Shown here: positions 9,373 to 18,651 of the stretch, one piece after another
Numbering within the stretch: position 1 is the stretch's first letter
How the letters are laid out: each line of letters opens with the position of its first letter
Assembly: GCF_001050035.1 (NCBI RefSeq)
Contig: NZ_CVTA01000013.1
Span: 1 to 64,000 of the forward strand
Length of the DNA: 64,000 nt
Direction: 5' to 3'
Origin: Mycolicibacterium komanii
GTDB taxonomy: Bacteria > Actinomycetota > Actinomycetes > Mycobacteriales > Mycobacteriaceae
Notes under the pieces: model-generated
Seen by the model: only the letters and a program-made list of their open reading frames with translations
Database searches by the model: none
Told to the model about the DNA's origin: nothing
Program-made: the position numbers and the translations under genes

Positions 9373-10419
9373 TTGACGCCCCGCGAGACGACCGCTGACT
9401 CTGATCAGTCTTCTGAGTCAGTACGCAGCAGCATTAATGTTCCGCCCGACCTCGTCGTGGGCCTACTGGGTTCCGCCGACGAGAATCTGCGCGCACTCGA
9501 GCGCGTCCTGGCGGCCGATATCCACGCCCGCGGCAACGCGCTGACCCTCTCCGGTGAACCCGCCGACGTCGCGCTGGCCGAACGGGTGATCTCCGAGCTG
9601 ATCGCGATCGTGGCCAACGGCCAGTCGCTCAACCCCGACGTCGTGCGCCACAGCGTCGGGATGCTCACCGGTACGGGCAACGAGTCACCCGCCGAGGTGC
9701 TCACCCTCGACATCCTGTCGCGGCGCGGCAAGACGATCCGGCCCAAGACGCTGAACCAGAAGCGCTACGTCGACGCGATCGACGCGCACACCATCGTTTT
9801 CGGCATCGGTCCCGCGGGCACCGGCAAGACGTATCTGGCGATGGCCAAGGCGGTCAACGCTTTACAGTCCAAGCAGGTGTCGCGCATCATCCTGACCCGG
9901 CCGGCCGTCGAGGCGGGTGAGCGGCTCGGCTTCCTGCCCGGCACGCTGAGCGAGAAGATCGACCCGTACCTGCGCCCGCTCTACGACGCGCTGCACGACA
10001 TGATGGATCCCGAGTTGATCCCGAAGCTGATGAGCGCCGGGGTCATCGAGGTCGCGCCGCTGGCGTACATGCGCGGCAGGACGATCTCGGATGCGTTCAT
10101 CATCCTCGACGAGGCGCAGAACACCACCGCCGAGCAGATGAAGATGTTTTTGACCCGGCTCGGGTTCAACTCGAAAATCGTTGTGACGGGCGACATCACG
10201 CAGGTGGACCTGCCGGGCGGCGCCGCGTCGGGCCTGCACGCCGCGATGCGGATCCTCGACGGCATCGACGACATTCACTTCGCCGAGCTCACCAGCGCCG
10301 ACGTGGTGCGGCACCGGCTGGTGTCCGAGATCGTCGACGCGTACGCGCGGCACGACGAACCCACGCAGCTGAACCGGGCACAGCGGCGCGCCTCCGGCGG
10401 CGGCCGGCCCCGACGGTAG
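9373..10419 (+). CDS. phoH1: PhoH-like ATPase (PhoH1)
   Basis: Cytoplasmic nucleotide-binding protein of the PhoH family, implicated in RNA metabolism together with YbeY. It has 348 residues, near the M. tuberculosis Rv2368c length. An N-terminal KH-like region (about 20-110, [16 protein letters not shown]) precedes a RecA-like ATPase core with Walker A GPAGTGKT (about 143-150) and Walker [10 protein letters not shown] (about 238-246), followed by the sensor-like VVTGD. The start is a TTG (9373); the residues that follow align well with the start of the M. tuberculosis protein and no better ATG/GTG exists in frame. It heads a run of five same-strand genes (phoH, ybeY, corC-like, Rv2365c-like, era). 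Confidence 0.94.
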   Translation: MTPRETTADSDQSSESVRSSINVPPDLVVGLLGSADENLRALERVLAADIHARGNALTLSGEPADVALAERVISELIAIVANGQSLNPDVVRHSVGMLTGTGNESPAEVLTLDILSRRGKTIRPKTLNQKRYVDAIDAHTIVFGIGPAGTGKTYLAMAKAVNALQSKQVSRIILTRPAVEAGERLGFLPGTLSEKIDPYLRPLYDALHDMMDPELIPKLMSAGVIEVAPLAYMRGRTISDAFIILDEAQNTTAEQMKMFLTRLGFNSKIVVTGDITQVDLPGGAASGLHAAMRILDGIDDIHFAELTSADVVRHRLVSEIVDAYARHDEPTQLNRAQRRASGGGRPRR

Positions 10420-10427
10420 CGGTCGAT

Positions 10428-10964
10428 ATGAGCATCGAGGTGTCCAACGAGTCGGGCATCGACGTCTCCGAAGAGGAGTTGATCAGCGTCGCCCGGTTCG
10501 TCATCCGCAAGATGAAGGTGAACCCCGCGGCCGAGCTGTCGATGGTGTTGCTCGACACCGCGGCGATGGCCGACCTGCACATGCGGTGGATGGACCTGCC
10601 GGGGCCCACCGACGTGATGAGCTTCCCGATGGACGAGCTGGAGCCGGGCGGTCGCCCCGACGCGCCCGAACCGGGCCCGGCCATGTTGGGTGACATCGCG
10701 CTGTGCCCGCAGTTCGCCGCCGATCAGGCCGCCGCGGCCGGCCACTCGCTGGGCCAGGAGCTGGCGCTGCTGACCGTGCACGGGGTGCTGCACCTGCTGG
10801 GCTACGACCACGCCGAGCCCGCCGAGGAGAAAGAGATGTTCACCCTGCAGCGTGAACTGCTCGAGGAGTGGGTGGCCGACCAGGTCGAGGCGTACCACCA
10901 GGACCGCCAGTCCGAGAAGGAACGCAGGCTTCTCGACAACTCCCGATACTTCGACGAGCTGTGA
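10428..10964 (+). CDS. ybeY: YbeY, endoribonuclease / 16S rRNA maturation factor
   Basis: Single-strand-specific metallo-endoribonuclease needed for 16S rRNA 3' processing and ribosome quality control. The 178-residue protein carries the signature [11 protein letters not shown] (about 118-128), whose three histidines bind zinc, and the upstream [23 protein letters not shown] segment typical of the family. ATG 10428 starts 8 bp after phoH. Its stop overlaps the next gene's GTG (GTGA), indicating coupling. Confidence 0.95.
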   Translation: MSIEVSNESGIDVSEEELISVARFVIRKMKVNPAAELSMVLLDTAAMADLHMRWMDLPGPTDVMSFPMDELEPGGRPDAPEPGPAMLGDIALCPQFAADQAAAAGHSLGQELALLTVHGVLHLLGYDHAEPAEEKEMFTLQRELLEEWVADQVEAYHQDRQSEKERRLLDNSRYFDEL

Positions 10965-12277
10965 CCGGCGTCGGACAGCTGATCTTCGCGATCGTGCTCG
11001 TGTTCTTCGGCGGGCTGTTCGCGGCGATCGACGCGGCGCTGAGCACGGTGTCGATGGCCCGCGTCGAGGAGCTCGTCCGCGAAGAGCGACCGGGAGCGGT
11101 GCGACTGGCCAGGGTGATGGCCGAACGGCCCCGCTACATCAACCTGATCGTGCTGCTGCGCATCGCCTGTGAGGTCGGGCCGACGGTGCTGTTGGCCGCG
11201 TACCTCGACGGCCACCTCGGCGTCACGTGGGGACTGTTCGTCGCCGCCGCGATCATGGTGGTGGTGAGCTTCGTCGTGATCGGTGTCGGGCCCCGGACCC
11301 TCGGCAGACAGCACGCCTACACGATTGCGCTGCTGGCCGCCCTTCCGCTGCAGATACTTTCGGTGCTGCTGACACCGATCAGCCGGCTGCTGGTGTTGAT
11401 CGGCAACGCGCTGACGCCGGGCCGCGGATTCCGCAACGGACCGTTCGCCTCCGAGATCGAACTGCGCGAGGTGGTCGATCTGGCCCAGCAGCGCGGTGTG
11501 GTGGCCGACGACGAGCGGCGGATGATCCAGTCGGTGTTCGAACTCGGTGACACCCCGGCGCGTGAGGTGATGGTGCCGCGCACCGAGATGGTGTGGATCG
11601 AGAACGACAAGACCGCCGGGCAGGCGACCTCGCTGGCGGTGCGCAGCGGGCACTCCCGGATCCCGGTGATCGGGGAGAACGTCGATGACGTCGTCGGCGT
11701 CGTCTACCTCAAAGACCTTGTGCAGCGGACGTATTACTCAACCGACGGCGGCCGCGGCACCAAGGTCTCCGACGTCATGCGCCGCGCGGTGTTCGTGCCG
11801 GACTCCAAGCCGCTCGACGAGCTGCTGCGCGAGATGCAGCGCGACCGCGTGCACATGGTCCTGCTGGTCGACGAATACGGTGCGATCGCCGGCCTGGTCA
11901 CCATCGAGGACGTGCTCGAGGAGATCGTCGGCGAAATCGTCGACGAATACGACGCCGGCGAAGTGGTGCCCGTACAAGACCTGGGCGACAACCGGTATCG
12001 CGTCTCGGCCCGGCTGCCGATCGAAGATCTGGGTGAACTCTACGACATCGAATTCGACGACGACCTCGACGTGGACACCGTCGGCGGTCTCGTCGCGCTG
12101 GAACTCGGCCGCGTCCCGTTGCCGGGTGCCGAGGTGACGTGGGACGGCTTGCGGCTGCAGGCCGAGGGCGGACCGGACCACCGCGGACGGGTGCACATCG
12201 GCACGGTTCTGGTCAGCCGCACCGAAAGTCCCGAAGGAAGCGGTGAAAACGATGAGCGCTTGCGCAAAGAGCGGTGA
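10961..12277 (+). CDS. CNNM/CorC-HlyC-type membrane protein with CBS pair, Rv2366c-like
   Basis: Integral membrane protein of the CNNM/CorC family, proposed for divalent cation (Mg2+/Co2+) handling. It has 438 residues (M. tuberculosis Rv2366c about 435). An N-terminal membrane region has helices at about 4-25, 65-85, 93-112 and 120-145; then comes a CBS pair (about 205-330; [62 protein letters not shown]) and a C-terminal CorC_HlyC domain (about 350-425, [16 protein letters not shown]). The older name haemolysin-like is not meant functionally. GTG 10961 is preferred because it overlaps the ybeY stop. Genes of this family often sit between ybeY and era. Confidence 0.9.
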   Translation: MTGVGQLIFAIVLVFFGGLFAAIDAALSTVSMARVEELVREERPGAVRLARVMAERPRYINLIVLLRIACEVGPTVLLAAYLDGHLGVTWGLFVAAAIMVVVSFVVIGVGPRTLGRQHAYTIALLAALPLQILSVLLTPISRLLVLIGNALTPGRGFRNGPFASEIELREVVDLAQQRGVVADDERRMIQSVFELGDTPAREVMVPRTEMVWIENDKTAGQATSLAVRSGHSRIPVIGENVDDVVGVVYLKDLVQRTYYSTDGGRGTKVSDVMRRAVFVPDSKPLDELLREMQRDRVHMVLLVDEYGAIAGLVTIEDVLEEIVGEIVDEYDAGEVVPVQDLGDNRYRVSARLPIEDLGELYDIEFDDDLDVDTVGGLVALELGRVPLPGAEVTWDGLRLQAEGGPDHRGRVHIGTVLVSRTESPEGSGENDERLRKER

Positions 12278-12283
12278 GAAACG

Positions 12284-12601
12284 ATGAGTGACCTCGACAG
12301 CGAGGACGCCAAACTGGTGACGTTGGCGCGCAGCGCGATGGCCAGAGCCGAGGCGGGCAGCGGCGCCGCCGTGCGCGACCGCGACGGCCGGACCTACGCG
12401 GCAGGCCCGGTGGCGTTGAAGGCGTTGGAGCTCACCGCCTTACAGGCTGCCGTCGCTGCCGCGGTGTCCAGCGGGGCGGCCGGTCTGGAGGCGGCGGTGC
12501 TGGTCGGAGGATCCTCCGACGACGCGGGCGTTGCGGCGGTGCGCGAACTGTCGCCCGACGCGGCGGTGATCGTCACCGATCGATCCGGGCGCCCGGTGTG
12601 A
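12284..12601 (+). CDS. Small cytidine-deaminase-fold-like protein, Rv2365c-like, lacking zinc ligands
   Basis: A 105-residue protein between the CorC-like gene and era, the place where many bacteria carry a cytidine deaminase gene (cdd). The layout follows the cytidine deaminase fold: an [20 protein letters not shown] strand-turn-strand, then helix [19 protein letters not shown], then AAVLVGG and AAVIVTD. The positions expected to hold the CAE and PCxxC zinc-binding motifs lack them, and the protein has no cysteine at all, so deaminase activity is not expected. It corresponds in position to M. tuberculosis Rv2365c. ATG 12284 is 6 bp after the previous stop; its stop overlaps the era GTG. Confidence 0.75.
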   Translation: MSDLDSEDAKLVTLARSAMARAEAGSGAAVRDRDGRTYAAGPVALKALELTALQAAVAAAVSSGAAGLEAAVLVGGSSDDAGVAAVRELSPDAAVIVTDRSGRPV

Positions 12602-13521
12602 AACCCGTGAGCGACGAATTCCGTTCGGGCTTCGTTTGTTTCGTCGGCCGGCCCAACACGGGTAAGTCCACGTTGACGAACGCACTGGTCGGTACGAAGG
12701 TCGCGATCACGTCGAACCGCCCGCAGACCACCCGCCACACCATCCGCGGGATCGTGCACCGCGAGCACTTCCAGATCGTCCTGGTCGACACCCCTGGCCT
12801 GCACCGCCCGCGCACGCTGCTGGGGCAGCGGCTCAACGATCTGGTCAAGGACACCTACTCCGAGGTCGACGTCATCGGGTGGTGTATCCCCGTCGACGAG
12901 AAGATCGGTCCCGGCGACCGATGGATCCTCGACCAGATCCGCGCCGTCGCACCCAGGACCGCACTGGTCGCCATCGTCACCAAGATCGACAAGGTGTCCA
13001 AGGACCGCGTCGCGGCGCAACTGGTCGCGGTCAGCGAGCTGGTCGGTCCGGACGCCGAGATCGTTCCGGTGTCGGCCACCGCCGCCGAAAACCTCGACGA
13101 GCTCGTCGACGTGCTCGCCTCCAAACTGCCGCCGGGACCGGCGTTCTATCCCGACGGGGAGCTCACCGACGAGCCCGAGGAAACTTTGATGGCCGAGCTG
13201 ATCCGCGAGGCCGCGCTGGAGGGTGTGCGCGACGAACTCCCGCACTCGCTGGCCGTCGTCATCGAGGAGGTGACCCCGCGCGAGGGCCGCACGCCCGACC
13301 AGGGGGAGCTGATAGACGTGCACGCGATCCTCTACGTCGAACGCCAGAGCCAGAAGGGGATCGTCATCGGCAAGGGCGGCGCCCGGTTGCGTGAGGTCGG
13401 CACCGCGGCGCGCCAGCAGATCGAGAAGCTGCTCGGCACCAAGGTCTATCTCGACCTGAGGGTCAAGATCGCCAAGAACTGGCAGCGCGACCCGAAACAA
13501 CTGGGCCGCCTGGGCTTCTAG
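12598..13521 (+). CDS. era: Era, ribosome-assembly GTPase
   Basis: Essential GTPase that binds the 3' end of 16S rRNA during 30S assembly. It has 307 residues, with G1 GRPNTGKS (about 17-24), G3 DTPG (about 64-67), G4 TKID (about 127-130) and a C-terminal KH domain (about 205-300, [15 protein letters not shown]). GTG 12598 overlaps the upstream stop as GTGA, the arrangement used by several neighbours; GTG 12607, three codons later, would give an N-terminus more like that of M. tuberculosis and cannot be excluded. It is the last gene of the phoH-era operon and converges on the CAP gene with a 4-bp gap. Confidence 0.95.
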   Translation: MKPVSDEFRSGFVCFVGRPNTGKSTLTNALVGTKVAITSNRPQTTRHTIRGIVHREHFQIVLVDTPGLHRPRTLLGQRLNDLVKDTYSEVDVIGWCIPVDEKIGPGDRWILDQIRAVAPRTALVAIVTKIDKVSKDRVAAQLVAVSELVGPDAEIVPVSATAAENLDELVDVLASKLPPGPAFYPDGELTDEPEETLMAELIREAALEGVRDELPHSLAVVIEEVTPREGRTPDQGELIDVHAILYVERQSQKGIVIGKGGARLREVGTAARQQIEKLLGTKVYLDLRVKIAKNWQRDPKQLGRLGF

Positions 13522-13525
13522 CGCG

Positions 13526-14071
13526 TCAGCTCTGCGCGCCCGAACCCGGCTCCCCGAACGGCCTGCCGGGCCCGTGCGCCGGGGGAGCGCCGTCGCCCTT
13601 GCCGTATACCGCGACCACCACCGAGCGGTCGATCGCGTTCGCCGACCACACACCGATGTCGACGTTCGAGCAGTCGGACATGATCGCGAAGTAATCGGGC
13701 CGGTGGTACCACTGGTTGATCAACTCGATGCCGCTGATGGCCAGGGCCGGGTTGATCGCCACCGTCTCGGCGACCGCGCCGGCGTAACCCGCATTGCGCG
13801 CCCGGTCGGCGGTGGTGCTCCCGTCGGACCCGATGTCGCCGCCCAGCGCGCGGTTGTTGAGCACGTCATTGGTGTGCCACTCGGCGGCCAGGCGCAGCTT
13901 CGGGTTGATCTTGATGTCGGTGTCGCAGCCGGCCTGCCGCTGCACGGTGAAGACGTTGGCCACCACACCGTCGTTCAGGCGCTTGTTGTCCGCGGCCGCC
14001 GCCGGGGCCCCGGCCAAGCCGGCCACCAGCCCCAGGACCGGAATTGCGCATGCATAACCCGCCGCTCTCAT
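13526..14071 (-). CDS. Secreted CAP/SCP-like domain protein
   Basis: A 181-residue exported protein. Residues 1-26 form a Sec signal peptide (MRAAGYACAIPVLGLVAGLA, cut after the AAA-A region); the mature part resembles the bacterial CAP/SCP-like family (LNDGVVANVFTVQRQAGC, LAAEWHTNDVLNNRALGGDIGSDG, then VAETVAINP, YHRPDYFAIMSD, VGVWSAN-type motifs). Two mature cysteines (AGC and SDC) could form a disulfide. The ATG at 14071 is chosen because the signal peptide begins there; the longer frame upstream is arginine-rich. It starts 11 bp after the amidase stop on the same strand, so the two are probably co-transcribed. Its function is unknown. Confidence 0.75.
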   Translation of the reverse strand: MRAAGYACAIPVLGLVAGLAGAPAAAADNKRLNDGVVANVFTVQRQAGCDTDIKINPKLRLAAEWHTNDVLNNRALGGDIGSDGSTTADRARNAGYAGAVAETVAINPALAISGIELINQWYHRPDYFAIMSDCSNVDIGVWSANAIDRSVVVAVYGKGDGAPPAHGPGRPFGEPGSGAQS

Positions 14072-14082
14072 GGCGGAAAACT

Positions 14083-15600
14083 CTACGCGACCTCGTCGGA
14101 GACGTCCTCGGCTTCGCGCCGGTCGGGGCCTCTGGCCGGTTGCTCCTTCGCGGCCGGCTCCGGGTCGGGTGCGGGTTCGGGGAGCCACCACGGCTCGGGC
14201 TGGCGCACCGTCCAGCCGTTGATCGCCTCCAGCTCAGCGGCCAGGGAAACCAGCAGGGGCTCGCTGTTGGCCGGCCCCATCAGCTGAACGCCGATCGGCA
14301 GGCCGTCAGAGGTGAAGCCGGCGGGCACGTTGATCGAGGGCCAACCCAGCAGATTCCACGGCCACGTGACCGGGCACGCCTTGATCATCGTGCGGTCGGT
14401 GGCCAGCCCGCCGAGCTCGTCGAAGTCGTGCACCTTCGGCGGCGGCTGCGCGGTGGTGGGGGCGAGCACCACATCGGCGATGTTGAAGATGTAGCCGATG
14501 CGGCGGTGCGCGCGGGCCTCGCGGGCGCGGGCCTTGCGCAGCACATGCTCCGAGAGCAGCCGGCCCGTGCGCAGATTGGCCCTGGTCCGCTTGTCGAGGG
14601 TGACGCCCGGGCCGAGCCGGTCCGCCCAGGCCAGCAGCCCCGACGTCGACCGCGAGAGGAAGTTCCACGACATTCCGAGGCTGTAGTCGGGGTCGGCGGG
14701 GAAGACGCTGTGGCCGAGGTCCTCGAGCTGGGCGGCGACCACCGACATCGCGGCCTCGATCTCCTGGTGCAGTTTGGCGCGGAACACCGTGAACGGGAAC
14801 TTCGTCGACATCGCGATCCGCAGCGGGCCGGGCGCCTGCGCGACGTACTCGGAGACCTTGACCGGCGGGGGCTGGTGGCGGTCACCCGGGACGTTGCCGG
14901 ACGCGGCGTCGAGCACCAGCGCGGCGTCGGTGACCGTGCGCGCCAGCACGCCGTTGACGGTGATCCCGTTGAACGCCTCCGCCAGCGGCCACGTCGAGAT
15001 ACGGCCGCGCTGGGGTTTGATGCCGACGAGATGGGTCCACGCGGCGGGAATGCGCACGCTGCCCGCGCCGTCGGAACCGATCGCGGCGGTCACCAGTCCG
15101 GCCGCCACCGCGGCGGCGCTGCCGCCCGAAGACCCGCCGGGGGTGTGTTCGCGCGACCACGGGTTGCGGGTGTGGCCGAACGCGGGCCCGCTGGTGAACG
15201 GCCACTGGCCGAGCTCGCAGGTGTTGGTCTTGCCGACGATGACCGCGCCCGCCGCCTTCAACCGCCGGACCACCTCGGCGTCCTGGGTGGCCGGGCGAAC
15301 GTTGCCGTCGGCGCCGAACCTGGTCGGGACCCCGGCGACGTCCACGTCGTCCTTGACCGCGATCGGAACGCCCAGGAGCGGATACTTCGAAAGATCCTGG
15401 CCCGCCGCGCGTTTGCGGTCCGCGCGGGCGGCGTCGGCCAGGGCCTGCTCGGTGAACACCACGCGGAACGCGTTCAGCGTCGGTTGGCTGGCCGCGATGG
15501 CGTCGAGCGAGCGCTGCACCAGTTCCACCGACGTGACGGAGCCGCTCGCGAGCTGGAAAAGCTGTTGAGTGAGGGTGGGAAAGCGCGCGTTTTTGACCAT
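14083..15600 (-). CDS. Amidase-signature amidohydrolase (AmiA2-like)
   Basis: Amidase-signature hydrolase that cleaves an amide bond through a Ser-cisSer-Lys triad; the substrate is unknown. It has 505 residues. The catalytic lysine lies in VPIAVKDDVDVAG (about 90-102) and the Gly/Ser-rich signature is PGGSSGGSAAAVAAG (about 162-176), which holds both serines. It corresponds to AmiA2 (Rv2363) of M. tuberculosis, which is likewise divergent from recO. ATG 15600 is used; a longer open frame upstream is an antisense shadow of recO. No signal peptide is seen. The C-terminus is Pro/Glu-rich. It heads a two-gene unit with the CAP protein. Confidence 0.88.
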   Translation of the reverse strand: MVKNARFPTLTQQLFQLASGSVTSVELVQRSLDAIAASQPTLNAFRVVFTEQALADAARADRKRAAGQDLSKYPLLGVPIAVKDDVDVAGVPTRFGADGNVRPATQDAEVVRRLKAAGAVIVGKTNTCELGQWPFTSGPAFGHTRNPWSREHTPGGSSGGSAAAVAAGLVTAAIGSDGAGSVRIPAAWTHLVGIKPQRGRISTWPLAEAFNGITVNGVLARTVTDAALVLDAASGNVPGDRHQPPPVKVSEYVAQAPGPLRIAMSTKFPFTVFRAKLHQEIEAAMSVVAAQLEDLGHSVFPADPDYSLGMSWNFLSRSTSGLLAWADRLGPGVTLDKRTRANLRTGRLLSEHVLRKARAREARAHRRIGYIFNIADVVLAPTTAQPPPKVHDFDELGGLATDRTMIKACPVTWPWNLLGWPSINVPAGFTSDGLPIGVQLMGPANSEPLLVSLAAELEAINGWTVRQPEPWWLPEPAPDPEPAAKEQPARGPDRREAEDVSDEVA

Positions 15601-15663
15601 CAAGTAGAAGCTTATCGGCGGTGCGGATCGGAATCTGACGGACCGCAGTGCGAGACTGAACCG

Positions 15664-16509
15664 ATGCGGCTCTATCGGGACCGGGCGGTGGTGCTGCGCC
15701 AGCACAAGCTCGGCGAAGCCGACCGCATCGTGACGCTTCTCACCCGCGACCACGGGTTGGTGCGGGCGGTCGCCAAAGGGGTGCGGCGCACCCGCAGCAA
15801 GTTCGGCGCCAGGTTGGAGCCGTTCGCGCACATCGACGTTCAGCTGCATCCGGGCCGCAACCTCGACATCGTCACCCAGGTGCAGGCCATCGACGCGTTC
15901 GCCTCCGACATCGTCAGCGACTACGGCCGCTACACCTGCGCCTGCGCGGTGCTCGAGACCGCCGAACGCCTGGCCGGTGAGGAACGCGCCCCGATGCCCG
16001 CGCTGCACCGGCTCACGGTGGCCGCGTTGCGGGCGGTGGCCGACGGCGCCCGCCCCCGCGAACTCGTGCTGGACGCGTACCTGTTGCGCGCCATGGGGAT
16101 CGCCGGCTGGGCGCCTGCGCTGACCGAATGCGCCCGCTGCGCGGCGCCGGGTCCGCACCGGGCGTTCCACGTAGCGGCCGGCGGCAGCGTGTGCGTGCAC
16201 TGCCGACCCTCCGGATCGGTGACGCCGCCCCAGGCGGTGCTGGACCTGATGACCGCGCTGCACGACGGGGACTGGGAGTACGCCGAGACATCCACGGCGT
16301 CGCACCGCAGCCAGGCCAGCGGGCTGGTGGCCGCGCATCTGCAGTGGCACCTCGAACGCCAACTGCGGACGTTGCCGCTGGTGGAGCGGGTGTACCGGGT
16401 GGATAGGAGTGTCGCCGACCAGCAGGTGTCGGTGGTCGGGCAGGATGTGCCACATGGCATCAAAACGGGCGGGCAAGGGGGCCTACCCACAGCTGCCCCC
16501 GGCGCCTGA
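15664..16509 (+). CDS. recO: RecO, recombination mediator protein
   Basis: DNA repair protein that helps load RecA at single-strand gaps and anneals SSB-coated DNA. It has 281 residues: an N-terminal OB fold (1-80, [20 protein letters not shown]), a helical domain and a zinc-binding motif with four cysteines (ECARCAAPG then [10 protein letters not shown], about 156-180). ATG 15664 is chosen because the conserved N-terminus starts there; the open frame extending 1.6 kb upstream is antisense to the amidase. The 3' end overlaps uppS by 56 bp, so the last 15-20 residues are encoded in DNA that also encodes the UppS N-terminus. Confidence 0.93.
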   Translation: MRLYRDRAVVLRQHKLGEADRIVTLLTRDHGLVRAVAKGVRRTRSKFGARLEPFAHIDVQLHPGRNLDIVTQVQAIDAFASDIVSDYGRYTCACAVLETAERLAGEERAPMPALHRLTVAALRAVADGARPRELVLDAYLLRAMGIAGWAPALTECARCAAPGPHRAFHVAAGGSVCVHCRPSGSVTPPQAVLDLMTALHDGDWEYAETSTASHRSQASGLVAAHLQWHLERQLRTLPLVERVYRVDRSVADQQVSVVGQDVPHGIKTGGQGGLPTAAPGA

Positions 16510-17341
16510 GGACTACCCGACCTTCCCCGACAAGTCGACCTGGCCCGTCGTCTTTCCCGAGATTCCGGCGGGCACCAACGGTCGCTTCGCGCGTCCCCCG
16601 CAGCACACCTCGAAGGAGGCCGCGCCGCGGATCCCGGCCGACCAGGTGCCCAGCCACGTCGCCGTCGTCATGGACGGCAATGGACGCTGGGCCACCCAAC
16701 GCGGCCTGCACCGCACCGAGGGGCACAAGATGGGGGAGGCCGTCCTCATCGACATCACCTGCGGGGCAATCGAAATCGGCATCAAACACCTGACGGTGTA
16801 TGCGTTCTCGACCGAGAACTGGAAGCGCAGCACCGAGGAGGTGCGCTTCCTGATGGGCTTCAACCGCGAGGTGGTCCGCCGGCGCCGGGAGAACCTCAAC
16901 GACATGGGTGTGCGGATGCGCTGGGTCGGCTCCCGTCCGCGCATGTGGCGCAGCGTGATCAAGGAGTTCGACATCGCCGAGCAGATGACCGTCGGCAACG
17001 ACGTCATCACCATCAATTACTGCGTGAACTACGGCGGCCGTACCGAGATCGTCGAGGCGACGCGCGAGCTCGCGCAGTTGGCGGTCGACGGCAAGATCAA
17101 GCCGAACCGCATCACGGAGGCGACGTTCGCCAAGCACCTGCACCGCTCCGACATCCCCGATGTCGACCTGTTCATCCGGACCTCGGGGGAGCAGCGCGCC
17201 AGCAACTTCCTGCTGTGGCAGGCCGCCTACGCCGAGTTCGTGTTCCAGGACAAGCTGTGGCCCGACTACGACCGCCGCGACCTGTGGGCCGCCTGCGAGG
17301 AGTACGTCAACCGCAACCGTCGGTTCGGCAGGGCCGAATGA
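16454..17341 (+). CDS. uppS: Decaprenyl diphosphate synthase (long-chain cis-prenyltransferase, Rv2361c-like)
   Basis: Makes decaprenyl diphosphate, the lipid carrier for peptidoglycan, arabinogalactan and lipoarabinomannan precursors. The 295 residues match Rv2361c (296). Family motifs: [13 protein letters not shown] (about 72-84, with the catalytic Asp), [10 protein letters not shown] (about 117-126), [13 protein letters not shown] (about 189-201), and [27 protein letters not shown] (about 237-263), which binds isopentenyl diphosphate. ATG 16454 lies within the 3' end of recO; AGGA about 9 bp upstream can act as ribosome site. The stop lies in the first copy of a 26-bp tandem duplication. 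A short-chain (Z)-farnesyl synthase is less likely given the position next to recO. Confidence 0.94.
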   Translation: MASKRAGKGAYPQLPPAPEDYPTFPDKSTWPVVFPEIPAGTNGRFARPPQHTSKEAAPRIPADQVPSHVAVVMDGNGRWATQRGLHRTEGHKMGEAVLIDITCGAIEIGIKHLTVYAFSTENWKRSTEEVRFLMGFNREVVRRRRENLNDMGVRMRWVGSRPRMWRSVIKEFDIAEQMTVGNDVITINYCVNYGGRTEIVEATRELAQLAVDGKIKPNRITEATFAKHLHRSDIPDVDLFIRTSGEQRASNFLLWQAAYAEFVFQDKLWPDYDRRDLWAACEEYVNRNRRFGRAE

Positions 17342-17382
17342 TGTACCTGAGCGGCAGAGCCGAATGATGAACCTGAGCGGGA
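17331..17382 (+). repeat. 26-bp tandem duplication at the uppS stop codon
   Basis: Bases 17331-17356 are repeated at 17357-17382 with 23 of 26 positions identical; the mismatches are at unit positions 2, 14 and 25. The uppS TGA lies in the first copy and an identical in-frame-looking GAATGATG occurs in the second. The next gene begins 8 bp after the second copy. Confidence 0.85.
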
Positions 17383-17389
17383 GGGCCTG

Positions 17390-17815
17390 ATGGCGTTGCA
17401 GGAGCGGCTCGGCGAGGTCCTCGAGGGCGTCCTGCCCGTCAAACGCGAGGACGACGGCGCGGTCACCGTCCACCACGACGAGACGTTCGCGTCGTTGCGC
17501 ACGGTCCCGGTCGCCGAGGGCCTGGAGCTGGTGTCGCTGACCCAGATCCTGGCGTGGGATCTGCCGTTGGACGCCAAGCTCCGGGCCGCGGTCGCCGAGC
17601 ACGCCCGCAACACGCTGCTGGGCACGGTGTCGCTGACGTCCAAGAGCGCGCCCAAGGAGGTAGCGGCGGGCGCCGAGCGCAACTCCAAGAAGGCGGCGGA
17701 TGTGTTGCTGCGCTACAACTTTCCGGCCGCCGGTCTGACCGATGACGCGCTACGGACACTGATCCTGATGGTGTTGGCCACCGGCGCCGAGGTGCGTCGG
17801 GCGCTAGTCGGCTGA
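17390..17815 (+). CDS. Conserved hypothetical protein, Rv2360c-like
   Basis: A 141-residue cytoplasmic protein in the position and size of M. tuberculosis Rv2360c (142 residues), between uppS and the zur gene. It is acidic/amphipathic with no signal peptide; recognisable stretches are ERLGEVLEGVLPVKREDDG, LEGLELVSLTQILAWDLPLD-like and NSKKAADVLLRYNFPAAGL. ATG 17390 is preceded by GCGGGAGGG. I recognise no catalytic motif. The last 12 bp overlap the end of the convergent zur gene. Confidence 0.8.
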   Translation: MALQERLGEVLEGVLPVKREDDGAVTVHHDETFASLRTVPVAEGLELVSLTQILAWDLPLDAKLRAAVAEHARNTLLGTVSLTSKSAPKEVAAGAERNSKKAADVLLRYNFPAAGLTDDALRTLILMVLATGAEVRRALVG

Positions 17816-18211
17816 ACCGATCGTCGCGCAGGCGCCGCAGACCCCGAAGATCTCGATGGTGTGGCTGACGTCGGAGAAGCCGTGCTGCCGGGCGATGTCG
17901 GTCGCCCAGGTCTCGACGTCACCGCCCTGAATCTCCACGGTCGAACCGCAATCGCGGCACACCAGGTGGTGATGGTGGTCCTGCGAGCAGCGGCGGTAGA
18001 CGGATTCGCCGGTGTCGGTGCGCAACGTGTCGACGACGCCCGCGGCCGCCATCTGCTGCAGCGTGCGGTAGACCGTGGTCAGCCCGATGCCCTCGCCGCG
18101 GCGCCGCAGCTCGTCGTGCAACTCCTGGGCCGAGCGGAACTCCTCGAGGTTCTCCAGCAGATCGGCGATGGCCGCGCGCTGGCGGGTCGCGCGCACTCCG
18201 GTGGTGCTCAC
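17804..18211 (-). CDS. zur: Zur (FurB), zinc uptake regulator
   Basis: Fur-family, zinc-responsive repressor of zinc uptake and alternative ribosomal protein genes. It has 135 residues (M. tuberculosis FurB 130). The N-terminal winged helix has RATRQRAAIADLLE and the recognition helix GLTTVYRTLQQMAAAGVVD; the C-terminal domain has HHHHLVCRDCG and the second pair CGAC near the end, giving the structural CxxC...CxxC zinc site and a His-rich regulatory site. GTG 18211 is used because it overlaps the smtB stop as GTGA, so expression is coupled to SmtB. The 3' end overlaps the convergent Rv2360c-like gene by 12 bp. Confidence 0.94.
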   Translation of the reverse strand: MSTTGVRATRQRAAIADLLENLEEFRSAQELHDELRRRGEGIGLTTVYRTLQQMAAAGVVDTLRTDTGESVYRRCSQDHHHHLVCRDCGSTVEIQGGDVETWATDIARQHGFSDVSHTIEIFGVCGACATIGSAD

Positions 18212-18582
18212 TCGCCCGCCTCGGCCGCGTGCGTCACCGCCGCGACGACGATGTCCGCGAGGTGATGGTCGACGAGGCGGTACATCACCTCGCGCCCGGA
18301 CCGTTCGCCGGCCACGACGCCCGCGGCCTTCAGGATCCGCAGGTGCTGGCTGACCAACGGCTGGGGGACCGCCAGCGCGTCGACGAGCTCGTGCACGCAC
18401 CGCGCCGACTCCCGCAGCTGCAGCACGATCGCGATGCGCACGGGGGCGGCCAGCGCCCGCAGCAGATCGCCGGAGGTGTCCAGCACGTCGCGGGGTGGGA
18501 GATCGGGATACGGCGCACCGCCGTGATCGTGCGTGTCCGCGGCGGCGACGCTTCCGTCAGCCAAAGTGGAAACGATTTTCAT
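18208..18582 (-). CDS. smtB: SmtB-type ArsR-family zinc-responsive repressor
   Basis: ArsR/SmtB metalloregulator that, in M. tuberculosis (Rv2358), represses its own smtB-zur operon and is released by zinc. It has 124 residues. The winged HTH is CVHELVDALAVPQPLVSQHLRILKAAGVV (about 62-90). The alpha-5 metal site DxH(x10)HxxE is intact: Asp105, His107, His118, Glu121. The N-terminus also carries DTHDHGG, a possible extra metal ligand group. ATG 18582 is used; it is followed in an overlapping arrangement by zur. It is divergent from glyS with 69 bp between the start codons, which hold a palindromic operator candidate. Confidence 0.93.
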   Translation of the reverse strand: MKIVSTLADGSVAAADTHDHGGAPYPDLPPRDVLDTSGDLLRALAAPVRIAIVLQLRESARCVHELVDALAVPQPLVSQHLRILKAAGVVAGERSGREVMYRLVDHHLADIVVAAVTHAAEAGE

Positions 18583-18595
18583 TAGGGCCAACAAT

Positions 18596-18615
18596 ACATG
18601 CGCTTCTATGCATGT
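18596..18615. promoter_or_regulatory. Palindromic operator candidate for SmtB
   Basis: A perfect 6-bp inverted repeat, ACATGC (18596-18601) and GCATGT (18610-18615) with an 8-bp centre, lies 14 bp upstream of the smtB ATG and 36 bp upstream of the glyS GTG. ArsR/SmtB repressors bind imperfect palindromes at this distance, and SmtB autorepression is established in M. tuberculosis. The location lets it affect both divergent genes. Confidence 0.6.
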
Positions 18616-18651
18616 CAACGCCGAAAGTCAGGGTCGCTAGGCTATGCAGTC

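Noticed and set aside
14044..15663. Open frame extending recO upstream by 540 codons
   Set aside because: It is antisense to the amidase gene and low in protein-like pattern; the RecO family N-terminus begins at 15664.
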